DNA of 64,000 nucleotides, taken from contig NZ_BPQX01000043.1 of the NCBI RefSeq assembly GCF_022179525.1, positions 52,407 to 116,406 on the forward strand, written 5' to 3'. The stretch comes from Methylobacterium persicinum. GTDB lineage: Bacteria > Pseudomonadota > Alphaproteobacteria > Rhizobiales > Beijerinckiaceae. The notes below the pieces were generated by a model. That model made no database searches. It was not told the DNA's origin and worked only from the letters and a program-made list of their open reading frames with translations. Shown piece after piece: positions 39,549-47,110 of this stretch (within the stretch, counting starts at the first letter, position 1; every line of letters starts with the position of its first letter). Both the position numbers and the translations under genes were made by a program.

Positions 39549-39688
39549 TTTTGTCGAGGCGGACGCTTCCGAAGCGAGTGGTGCCCCGCCATTCCCGAGA
39601 GTGTGTGCCGTCGAAGGGAGGGGAGCGCATGCCGGGTGCGGGGATCTCCGGCGGCCCGCGTGAAGGCTGTAGACCCCCCGATACCTCT

Positions 39689-40000
39689 CTACCCTTCAGA
39701 GCCGATGCGGCTCGTCTGATCGGGAGCGACTTTGGCTCGCCACGGGATCGGCCATCGCGCCCTGCGCCCCGGGTCGGTCCCAATGCCGGGGGCGGAGGTG
39801 GCGGCTTGGTTCCAGGGGAGCGTCTGGTGCACCTCAATGAGGCGGCGCAGGCGTCTCATGGCCTTGAGATACAGGGCCGCCCGCATTTGCCGCATGTCCG
39901 TCGGCCCGGCATCCGAGAGGTCACGCAGAAGGTTCTCTGCGCCGCAGATATGCTGATCCGCCTCGAGCAAGTAGCCTTTTACTCTCTCGTCGTCGCACAT
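39689..40000 (-). CDS. Small hypothetical protein
   Basis: From the ATG at 40000 the frame encodes 103 residues. A well-formed helical part (MCDDERVKGYLLEADQHICG, then MRQMRAALYLKAMRRLRRLIEVHQ) is followed by a low-complexity basic tail that may be spurious. The upstream extension of the frame is a shadow of a family B repeat. The protein was not recognised. It stands alone between the rcn operon and an MFS gene. Confidence 0.5.
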   Translation of the reverse strand: MCDDERVKGYLLEADQHICGAENLLRDLSDAGPTDMRQMRAALYLKAMRRLRRLIEVHQTLPWNQAATSAPGIGTDPGRRARWPIPWRAKVAPDQTSRIGSEG

Positions 40001-40091
40001 CGTTCCGATCTCCGGCGATCGCGGGAGCCGACGGTGCCGGGCCCCGCCGAGAGGCGCCGCCCATGACCGTCGCCGATTGCCAAACCCGCCA

Positions 40092-40180
40092 CGGTGAGCG
40101 GAGCGAAGCAATATAGGGATCCGCCCCAACCTGGGGCATCCGGCTATTCTGAATTGCTTCGCCGTCATTGACAATAACGG
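40092..40180. repeat. Degraded family B repeat
   Basis: GGTGAGCGGAGCGAAGCAAT at the left and GAATTGCTTCGCCGTCATTG at the right are worn versions of the family B arms. Its centre is AT-poor and unlike other copies. Confidence 0.65.
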
Positions 40181-40208
40181 GAGTACATCGGAATTTATAA
40201 GGGGGCCT

Positions 40209-41429
40209 CTAGACGAGTTTGAGGCTTTCTGGGGAAGGTTTTGTATCGCGCCAGAGCCAAAGCGCCGTCATAATCAGAAGCAGTGTGGCGATGGCGCCGG
40301 TCCAACCGAGGGCGTCCCACCCGCCCCAGCGACCCGATCCGAGGATGCGCACCAGCAGCGGGCCGGCAATCTGTCCGGCCGCGAAAGCAGCGGTCATCCG
40401 CGCCAGCAGCGGTGTCGGATTGTCGGGGCGAGCCTCACGGGCGAGTTGCAGGCCCGCCATGGTGGCCACCATGAACGTGCCCCCCACGAACACTGCCGAT
40501 GCCGCGACGGCCCACAGGGCCTGAACGACCAGGGGCAACGCCGTCCCGAGCGCCATGAGGCCCTGCGACAGCGCCCAGAGGCGGCGGCGGGGTATGCCCG
40601 GCAGCCAGCGCGCCACGGTCGCGACCGAGACGGCAGCGGCGAGGCCGAAGAGGGGCCACGCCAGCCCGAACACCAGAGGATCCGGAGCCAGCGCGCGGGC
40701 CATGGCCGGCAGGAATGTCGCCGGCACGATGTATCCGAACCCGAAGGTTCCATAGCAGAGGATGAGGGCCGACTGACCGCTCTCGTCCCTCGGGGCGACG
40801 CCCGCGGCCTCGCGCTCCTCGACCGCGGCGGGCGATGGGTGTTGCCCACGGGCCTGGGCCCAGACCAGCAGCCCGCCGGCACTGGCGATCAGCCCCAGTT
40901 CGAGCCACAGCCGGTCCGCCGGTTGCCGCCCGCCGAGCCAAGCCAGCAGGCCGGCCAACGCGATGCCGATGCCCACGCCCGTGTAGATCCACCCGCCCAG
41001 GCGTCCGGCCCCGCGCCGGGCGAGTTCGGCCAGACACCAGCTGCTGGCACAGACCAGCGCCCAGGCGCTGAAGATGCCCGCCGCCCCGCGGAGCAGGCCC
41101 CCGATGAGGAGAGTGGGGAAGGCATCGGCGGCCGCCATGGCCAGGGTCGTGAGCGCGACGCCGATCAAGCTCAGCACCAGCCCGCCCCGCGGATTGCCGG
41201 CGAACCACGAGGCCGTCAGGGCGCCGACGAGATATCCCCCATAGTTGGCGGCTGCCCATTCCGTGCCGACGGTCGCATCGAGGGTGCCGTCGCGGATCAT
41301 CAGCGGCATCAGCGGCGTGAAGGCGAACCGGCCGATCCCCATGGCGATGGCAAGGGCAACGAGGCCGCTGAATATGACGGGCCAGAGTGGGCGGCTGGGT
41401 GGCATGGGAACGGGGCCGATCGTGCGCAT
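40209..41429 (-). CDS. MFS transporter, YbfB/YjiJ family
   Basis: The 406-residue protein has twelve membrane segments. Its first helix reads IFSGLVALAIAMGIGRFAFTPLMPLMIRDG, the mark of YbfB/YjiJ transporters. GYGTFGFGYIVPATFLPAMAR-like sequence in the middle and a terminal FLAGQIAGPLLVR-like segment support this. The start at 41429 begins just before the first helix. The substrate is unknown. It is divergent from a LysR gene 69 bases away, the usual arrangement of a regulator and its target. Confidence 0.88.
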   Translation of the reverse strand: MRTIGPVPMPPSRPLWPVIFSGLVALAIAMGIGRFAFTPLMPLMIRDGTLDATVGTEWAAANYGGYLVGALTASWFAGNPRGGLVLSLIGVALTTLAMAAADAFPTLLIGGLLRGAAGIFSAWALVCASSWCLAELARRGAGRLGGWIYTGVGIGIALAGLLAWLGGRQPADRLWLELGLIASAGGLLVWAQARGQHPSPAAVEEREAAGVAPRDESGQSALILCYGTFGFGYIVPATFLPAMARALAPDPLVFGLAWPLFGLAAAVSVATVARWLPGIPRRRLWALSQGLMALGTALPLVVQALWAVAASAVFVGGTFMVATMAGLQLAREARPDNPTPLLARMTAAFAAGQIAGPLLVRILGSGRWGGWDALGWTGAIATLLLIMTALWLWRDTKPSPESLKLV

Positions 41430-41498
41430 GAGGTGGGCCCATAGGACAGGACTTGGTCGTTCTTGGAAAATGAATAAATCTGACGTACGCTTCTCAAT

Positions 41499-42389
41499 AT
41501 GAGAACGATGGACCTCGACGACCTGCACATCTTCCGCAGCGTGGTGCGGGAAGGCGGGGTCACGCGGGCGGCGACCCTGTTGCACCGTGTGCCCTCCAAC
41601 GTCACGACGCGGATCAAGCAGTTCGAGGAACGGCTAGGGGTGGCCCTCTTCCGCCGGGAAGGGCGCAACCTCGCCCTCACCGATGCGGGGCGGACCCTTC
41701 TCGGCCATGCCGAGACGTTGCTGCGGATGGCCGATGCCGCCGAGGAGGAGGTGCGCAGCGGCGTCGTGCGCGGCGTTCTGCGGCTCGGCTCCCTGGAGAG
41801 CGCGGCCGGTGCACGGTTGCCGCCGATCCTGTCGGCATTCCATGCGCAGAACCCCAACGTCGTCATCGAACTGCAAACCGGCACGACCCGCGCGATGCTG
41901 CGCCTGCTGGAGGGGTTCGAGGTCGAAGCGGCCTTCGTGTCCGAACCGTTCGAGCGAGGGAGCCTGTCCTCGGTGCCGGCCTTCGACGAGGAACTGGTTC
42001 TGATCACCGCCAAGGGGACGCCGACCGTCCGCCAAGCGGTCGAGCTGGGCGGGCGCACCGTCGTGGCGTTCCCGCATGGCTGTTCCTACCGCCAGCGCCT
42101 CATCGAGTGGCTCGCGGAAGGAGACGCATCGCCCCGGCGCGTTCTGGAGATGAGTTCGTATCACGCGATCGTCGCCTGCGTGGCCGCCGGGACGGGGGCT
42201 GCCATCGTGCCGGCGGAGGTGCTGGATCATGCGGTATTGAGCACGGCCATCGAGCGCCATCCGCTGCCACCGCACCTGCGCGTCAACCACACGCATCTCG
42301 TCTGGTCCGGCGAGGCCAGTGCGCCGTTGCAGTCCCTGATGGCGCTTCTCCCCACGACGGCCCTCAACCGTCGCGCGGGATCGCGATGA
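41499..42389 (+). CDS. LysR-family regulator, divergent to the MFS gene
   Basis: The 296-residue protein has a LysR helix-turn-helix (LDDLHIFRSVVREGGVTRAATLLHRVPSNVTTRIKQFEERLGVALF) and an effector-binding domain (GTTRAMLRLLEGFEVEAAFV). The 69-base gap shared with the transporter gene points to local control of that carrier. The gap 42390-42555 after it shows no gene. Confidence 0.92.
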   Translation: MRTMDLDDLHIFRSVVREGGVTRAATLLHRVPSNVTTRIKQFEERLGVALFRREGRNLALTDAGRTLLGHAETLLRMADAAEEEVRSGVVRGVLRLGSLESAAGARLPPILSAFHAQNPNVVIELQTGTTRAMLRLLEGFEVEAAFVSEPFERGSLSSVPAFDEELVLITAKGTPTVRQAVELGGRTVVAFPHGCSYRQRLIEWLAEGDASPRRVLEMSSYHAIVACVAAGTGAAIVPAEVLDHAVLSTAIERHPLPPHLRVNHTHLVWSGEASAPLQSLMALLPTTALNRRAGSR

Positions 42390-42555
42390 CGGCCCGGACG
42401 GTCTCGATCCCTCGGCCTCGGCTGCCGCGACTCCCCTCGTGCCTCAGGCCGCCTCGACGACCCTGTGCCAGAGCTTCCTGACGACCTTTGTCGAGACGGC
42501 AGCGGCAACCTGACGGCGGCGCTCACCGACAACCTCACCGTGAATCCCGCCCCTC

Positions 42556-43248
42556 TCAGGCCCCCCGGGGAGGGCCGATCTCGGCGGCGGCCCGGCCCTG
42601 CGGCGTCAGGTAGGGCTGGAACAGGTTCAGCACCTGCTGTGCGCCCCAATCGATATGGGCAGGCGTCACCTCGTCGATGCCCCGCCGCGAGCGGAGGTAA
42701 TCGATCCAGTAGGCGGAGACGATCCAGGCGTTGATCACCAGCGGGTCGAGCCCGTCGTCCGGGATGGCGACGAGCCCGGCCCGCCGCATCGCCTCCAGGG
42801 CCTGGCGGGTCAGGGCCTGTCCCTCGTCGCTGAGGACCTTCAGGCGCGGGCGAAGCTGCGGCGCGAGGCGGAAGACCACACCGCCATCCCGGTAGAAGAA
42901 GCGCCATTCCCACATCGTGCGGAACCAGCCCATGAGGTACGCACGGTAGCGCGCCGGGCCGTCGTCGCTGGCGGCGTAGGCCGTGGCCGTGGCCCGCAAC
43001 GCCTGCTCGAACTCGGCGAACAGCGCCTCCAGCACCTGCTCCTTGCGCTGAAAATGATAGTAGAGGTTGCCCTCGTTGATGCCGACCGCCCCGGCGATCT
43101 CGGCCGTCGTCACGGTCCCCGGACCGCGCTCGTTGAAGAGGACACGGCAGGCATCCAGGATCACGGCGCGCGTCCTGCGGGGGGGCCTGGGCTTCGCCGT
43201 GGAGCGCGCCGTCGGCCGCGCCGTGCCGCCCGCCTCGGCCATCCCCAT
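42556..43248 (-). CDS. TetR-family repressor next to the Baeyer-Villiger gene
   Basis: The protein has the TetR helix-turn-helix near its N-terminus (ILDACRVLFNERGPGTVTTAEIAGAVGINEGNLYYHFQRKEQVLEALF) and a ligand-binding helical part (about 170 residues). The start at 43248 gives 230 residues; a TTG at 43305 is the only alternative upstream and overlaps the operator. It faces the monooxygenase gene with two palindromes between them and so probably represses both. Confidence 0.9.
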   Translation of the reverse strand: MGMAEAGGTARPTARSTAKPRPPRRTRAVILDACRVLFNERGPGTVTTAEIAGAVGINEGNLYYHFQRKEQVLEALFAEFEQALRATATAYAASDDGPARYRAYLMGWFRTMWEWRFFYRDGGVVFRLAPQLRPRLKVLSDEGQALTRQALEAMRRAGLVAIPDDGLDPLVINAWIVSAYWIDYLRSRRGIDEVTPAHIDWGAQQVLNLFQPYLTPQGRAAAEIGPPRGA

Positions 43249-43308
43249 CCCGTCCAGAACCCCACACCCTGTGCCGACCTTAGCGGCTCGTCGCCCTGCG
43301 CTCAATTA

Positions 43309-43347
43309 AGGTGATTACCTGTTGACCGACTTAAGGTGTTCACCTTA
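43309..43347. promoter_or_regulatory. Two TetR operators in the divergent promoter
   Basis: TAAGGTGTTCACCTTA at 43332-43347 is a perfect 16-base palindrome. A related weaker one, AGGTGATTACCT, lies at 43309-43320. Both share AGGTG-N-type half sites, about two helical turns apart, in the gap between the TetR gene and the monooxygenase. Confidence 0.8.
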
Positions 43348-43379
43348 GACATGGGGTGGCGATCACGGGGGGCCTTGCG

Positions 43380-44906
43380 ATGCGGACGGCGGAAGACCGA
43401 GCGGTCACGGCGCAGGACGGGATCGGATCCCCGGTGGAGCATCTCGACGTCCTGGTGATCGGTGCCGGTATCTCGGGGATCAGCGCGGGCTACGCCCTCA
43501 AGACCCGCTGTCCCGGCAAGAGCTACGCGATCCTCGAAGCCCGGGACTCGCTGGGCGGGACCTGGGACCTGTTCCGCTACCCTGGCCTGCGCTCGGATTC
43601 GGACCTCTATACGTTCGGCTTCAGCTTCCGGCCCTGGACCGAGGACAAGTCGATCGCCGACGCCGCCTCGATCCTGACGTATCTCCGGGACACGGCATCC
43701 GCGTTCGGCATCGATCGCAGGATGCGCTTCGGGCAGCGCGTGGTCTCCGCGGCCTGGAGCACGCCTGACGCGCGCTGGACCGTGGAGGTCGAGGCCGGGC
43801 CGGAGCGCCGTCGTCTCACCTACACCTGTCGCTTCCTCTACGCCTGCGCCGGGTACTACGATTACGAGGGCGGATACGCGCCGGAATGGCCGGGCGCCGC
43901 CGAATTCTCCGGCCGGATCGTCCACCCGCAGGCTTGGCCGGACGATCTCGATTACGCGGGCAAGCGTGTCGTGGTGATCGGCAGCGGCGCCACCGCCGTC
44001 ACCCTGGTGCCGGCGATGGCGAAGACCGCGGCGCATGTGACGATGCTCCAGCGCTCGCCCACCTATATCGTCGCGCTGCCGGCGAAGGACCGCATCGCCC
44101 ACTGGCTGAAGCGACGTCTCCCGGCTGCCCTCGCCCACCGCCTCGCCCGGTGGAAGAACATCGGACTCACCATCTTCTTCTACCAGTTCGCCCGCCGGAA
44201 GCCGGAGGCCATGACCCGCCGGATCCTCGGCGGCATCCAGGCGCAGCTCGGCACGGGCTACGATGTCGGCACCCATTTCACGCCGCGCTACAAGCCGTGG
44301 GACCAGCGCCTCTGCCTCGTGCCGGACGGCGATCTGTTCAAGGCGATCCGGGCGGGCCAAGCCTCGGTCGCGACCGACACGATCGAGACCTTCACCGCCA
44401 CCGGGCTGCGGCTGGCGTCCGGCAAGACCCTGCCCGCCGACATCGTCGTCTCCGCCACGGGGCTGAAGATCAAGATGATGGGCGGCGTGCACCTCACGAT
44501 CGACGGCACGGCATTCGATCCGGCGGGAGCCTACTTCTACAAGGGCATGATGTTCAGCGGGGTGCCCAACTTCGCCCTGGCGCTCGGCTATACCAACGCC
44601 TCCTGGACGCTGAAATGCGAGCTGACGGCGGGGTACGTCTGCCGCCTCCTCAACCGGATGGAAGCCAAGGGCGAGACGTGGTGCGTCCCCCGCCGGGGCG
44701 ATGCCGTCGGCGAGGAGCCCATGATCGGGTTCACCTCCGGCTACATCGAGCGGGCCCGGCATCTCATGCCCAAACAGGGCGCCTCGCGTCCCTGGAAGCT
44801 CCACCAGAACTACGTGCTCGACCTCGCCAATCTTCGCTTCGGCCGGCTCGACGACGGGACGATGGAGTTCGGCGGCCGGAGCCACGACGCCCGCCGCGCA
44901 GCCTGA
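43380..44906 (+). CDS. Baeyer-Villiger flavin monooxygenase, EthA-like
   Basis: The 508-residue protein has an FAD-binding GxGxxG (VIGAGISGISAGYAL), the segment GGTWDLFRYPGLRSDSDLYTFGF typical of EthA, and the Baeyer-Villiger fingerprint FSGRIVHPQAWP. A second nucleotide-binding motif for NADPH reads VIGSGATAVTLVPAM. It inserts oxygen next to a ketone to form an ester, or oxidises sulfur compounds. The start at 43380 is the ATG nearest the first strand. The SDR gene follows by 47 bases, and the regulator lies on the other side, so this is a TetR-controlled two-gene unit. Confidence 0.93.
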   Translation: MRTAEDRAVTAQDGIGSPVEHLDVLVIGAGISGISAGYALKTRCPGKSYAILEARDSLGGTWDLFRYPGLRSDSDLYTFGFSFRPWTEDKSIADAASILTYLRDTASAFGIDRRMRFGQRVVSAAWSTPDARWTVEVEAGPERRRLTYTCRFLYACAGYYDYEGGYAPEWPGAAEFSGRIVHPQAWPDDLDYAGKRVVVIGSGATAVTLVPAMAKTAAHVTMLQRSPTYIVALPAKDRIAHWLKRRLPAALAHRLARWKNIGLTIFFYQFARRKPEAMTRRILGGIQAQLGTGYDVGTHFTPRYKPWDQRLCLVPDGDLFKAIRAGQASVATDTIETFTATGLRLASGKTLPADIVVSATGLKIKMMGGVHLTIDGTAFDPAGAYFYKGMMFSGVPNFALALGYTNASWTLKCELTAGYVCRLLNRMEAKGETWCVPRRGDAVGEEPMIGFTSGYIERARHLMPKQGASRPWKLHQNYVLDLANLRFGRLDDGTMEFGGRSHDARRAA

Positions 44907-44953
44907 CGGCGGCGAGGCGCCCGCCTCCCGCGTTGCTTGAGGGACACCGAGCC

Positions 44954-45769
44954 ATGTTCGACCTCCAGGGGCGGACCGCCCTCATCACCGGCGCCGGCAG
45001 CGGCATCGGCCGGGCCATCGCGGTCTCCTTCGCCCGCCGCGGCTGCCATCTCGCCCTGGCCGACGTGAACGAGGCGGGCCTCGCCGAGACCGCGCGGCTG
45101 CTGCCCCAGGGCCTGCGCGTCTCCCAGCATCGCCTCGACGTCGCGGACCGGGAGGCGGTGGCGGCATTTCCCGCCGTCGTGGCGGCGGAGCACGGCAGCC
45201 TCGATCTCCTCGTCAATAATGCGGGGGTGGCCCTCGGGGGTACCTTCCTGCAGGTGAGCGAGTCCGATTTCGAGTGGTTGCTGGATATCAACTTCTGGGG
45301 TGTCGTGCGGATGACCCGCGCCTTCCTGCCGATGCTGCTGGAGCGGCCTGAGGCACGGATCGTCAACCTGTCGAGCCTGTACGGCCTCATCGCGCCGCCG
45401 AGCCAGACGGCTTATTCCGCGAGCAAGTTCGCCGTCAGGGGCTTTTCGCAAGCCCTCGCCCATGAGCTGGAGGACGGCCCGGTGGGTGTCACCGTCGTCC
45501 ATCCCGGCGGCGTGGCGACTTCCATCGCCAACTCGGCCCGCCTACCCTCGAGCATCTCGGCCGACGAGGGCGAGCAGGGTCGCCGGGCGACCAACAAGCT
45601 TCTCAGGCTGCCCCCGGCGCAGGCCGGCGAGATCATCGTCCGCGCGGTCGAGCATCGACGCCGCCGCGTCCTCGTCGGGTCCGACGCAACCATCGTCTCC
45701 GTAATCGAGCGTCTCATGCCGGTCCATTACTGGCGGGTCGTGCAACGCCTGACGCGCAGCCGTCGCTAG
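44954..45769 (+). CDS. Short-chain dehydrogenase/reductase
   Basis: The 271-residue protein is a classical SDR. It has TGAGSGIGRAIAVSFARRG for cofactor binding, NNAGVALGG, and the catalytic Ser in VNLSSLYGL with YSASK. The Asp at the end of the second strand (ALADVNEAG) suggests NAD preference. With the monooxygenase it could turn an alcohol into a ketone and then an ester. The C-terminal 30 residues are more basic than usual. Confidence 0.93.
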   Translation: MFDLQGRTALITGAGSGIGRAIAVSFARRGCHLALADVNEAGLAETARLLPQGLRVSQHRLDVADREAVAAFPAVVAAEHGSLDLLVNNAGVALGGTFLQVSESDFEWLLDINFWGVVRMTRAFLPMLLERPEARIVNLSSLYGLIAPPSQTAYSASKFAVRGFSQALAHELEDGPVGVTVVHPGGVATSIANSARLPSSISADEGEQGRRATNKLLRLPPAQAGEIIVRAVEHRRRRVLVGSDATIVSVIERLMPVHYWRVVQRLTRSRR

Positions 45770-45830
45770 CAGCCTCTGGACAAGATCCTCCGGCGGAGAC
45801 GAGGTTTCTCCACCATCGACGACACCCTCC

Positions 45831-45922
45831 CGTCATTGCGAGCAAAGCGAAGCAATCCAGGGATCCGCCACGTCCTGAGGCGTCCCGTTGCCCTGGATTG
45901 CTTCGCTGCGCTCGCAATGACG
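45831..45922. repeat. Dispersed palindromic repeat, family B, copy 3
   Basis: CGTCATTGCGAGCAAAGCG followed by AAGCAATCCAGGGATCCG, and CCCTGGATTGCTTCGC followed by GCTCGCAATGACG, form the best-kept copy of family B. It lies after the SDR gene. Confidence 0.92.
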
Positions 45923-46032
45923 ATCAGCGTTCAAAAACTCCTCCGAATTTCGCACTCATTGTTTGGTCAGGGCACGCGCGTGCGGCACCGCACATCGCCT
46001 AACTATACACTGTACATAAGTCGTGGCTTCTA

Positions 46033-46047
46033 GCTTACATTGTAAGC
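46033..46047. promoter_or_regulatory. Palindromic operator candidate
   Basis: GCTTACATTGTAAGC is a perfect 7+1+7 palindrome in an AT-rich patch, 48 bases before the small secreted ORF and upstream of a TetR gene. It is the probable site of that TetR protein. Confidence 0.65.
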
Positions 46048-46095
46048 GAACGGGAGCGGACCCGCTGGGTCGGCCGTCGTTCGAAGGAGGCTCCC

Positions 46096-46278
46096 ACGCG
46101 CACCACCGTCCTCGCCATCGGCTTCGTCTTCGCCGGCACGCTCATCGCGTCCGCCGCTCCGCATCACACGTCCCATCGCCCGGCCCGGGCCGTCGGGACA
46201 GAGGCCGTCACCTCGCTTCGGACCACGGGCAGCATCGGGAGGACCCCAAGCCAGGATTTCGGGCTGGCGGGTGATTAG
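46096..46278 (+). CDS. Small secreted ORF with ACG in start position
   Basis: A strong ribosome site AAGGAGG (46084-46090) is followed after five bases by ACG where ATG is expected. Read from there, the frame gives 60 residues with a signal-peptide-like start (TTVLAIGFVFAGTLIASAAP) and a short polar tail ending GLAGD. The ACG may be a rare start, a recent mutation, or a sequence error. The function is unknown. The gene lies after the palindrome at 46033-46047 and before the TetR gene, which may co-regulate it. Confidence 0.4.
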   Translation, partial: TRTTVLAIGFVFAGTLIASAAPHHTSHRPARAVGTEAVTSLRTTGSIGRTPSQDFGLAGD

Positions 46279-46464
46279 GCGAATTGGGGCCGCCGCGGCC
46301 CGGGCCTTCTCAGCCCGATCAATCCGCTTGGCTATACGGGTCAATGATCCGCTGCGGTGTCAGGGGCGCGGCGGAACGTGACCTCGCCCGCCGGCTCCGC
46401 CCGTGACAGGAATGACCCGCCAGGCCCGCGCGGTGAAGCAGCGCGGCCGGCGGGGGGAAACGCG

Positions 46465-47070
46465 ATGAGCCAAGCCGAACCGGTCCAGCGCCAGCGCGGC
46501 GATCTCGGTCCGGCTCTGATCGATGCGGCCCTGGAACTCCTGGCCGAGGAGGGCGTGGACGCCTTGTCCCTGCGGGGGGTCGCCCGCCGTGTCGGCGTCT
46601 CCGCCATGGCGCCTTACCGATACTTCTCCGATAAATCCGCACTCATGGCTGCTGTCGCCCGGCACGGCTTCGAGCATCTCGCCGCTGCCATGCGGAGGGC
46701 GGCGTCTGGCGAAGACCCCCGGGAGCGGCTCGTGGCCATCGGTGTCGCCTACGTCTCCTACGCCGTGGATCACCCGGCCCTGTTCCGGCTGATGTTCGGA
46801 TCGCAGTGTTGCTCCGGCGACCAGGGTCTGCGTGCGGCACGCGACGCCACCTATGCCGTTCTCTCGTCGACGGTAGCCCGTGCCTATCCCGACAAGCCGC
46901 ACGAGGCGCTGATCCTCGGCTGCTGGTCGTTGACCCACGGCCTCGCGAGCCTGTTCCTCGACGGCCGCCTGAGCGACCGGGTCGCCGGGTCCTGCGTCGA
47001 GATCGCCGAGCAGGTCAATCGTGCGATGCTCGCCCTCGATGGCGATACCGTCGCCCGTCGGGGGAATTGA
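46465..47070 (+). CDS. TetR-family repressor with WHG-type C-terminal domain
   Basis: The 201-residue protein has a TetR helix-turn-helix (LIDAALELLAEEGVDALSLRGVARRVGVSAMAPYRYFSDKSALMAAVA). A C-terminal domain of the WHG type follows (AYVSYAVDHPALFRLMFG, then WSLTHGLASLFLDGRL). The ATG at 46465 gives the standard length; a GTG at 46357 would add 36 unlikely residues. Its targets may include the small ORF upstream. It converges with the GGDEF-EAL gene at 47111. Confidence 0.92.
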   Translation: MSQAEPVQRQRGDLGPALIDAALELLAEEGVDALSLRGVARRVGVSAMAPYRYFSDKSALMAAVARHGFEHLAAAMRRAASGEDPRERLVAIGVAYVSYAVDHPALFRLMFGSQCCSGDQGLRAARDATYAVLSSTVARAYPDKPHEALILGCWSLTHGLASLFLDGRLSDRVAGSCVEIAEQVNRAMLALDGDTVARRGN

Positions 47071-47110
47071 CGCCCGTCGCGGATGCAAGGCGCGGTCACG
47101 CGACCGCGGG

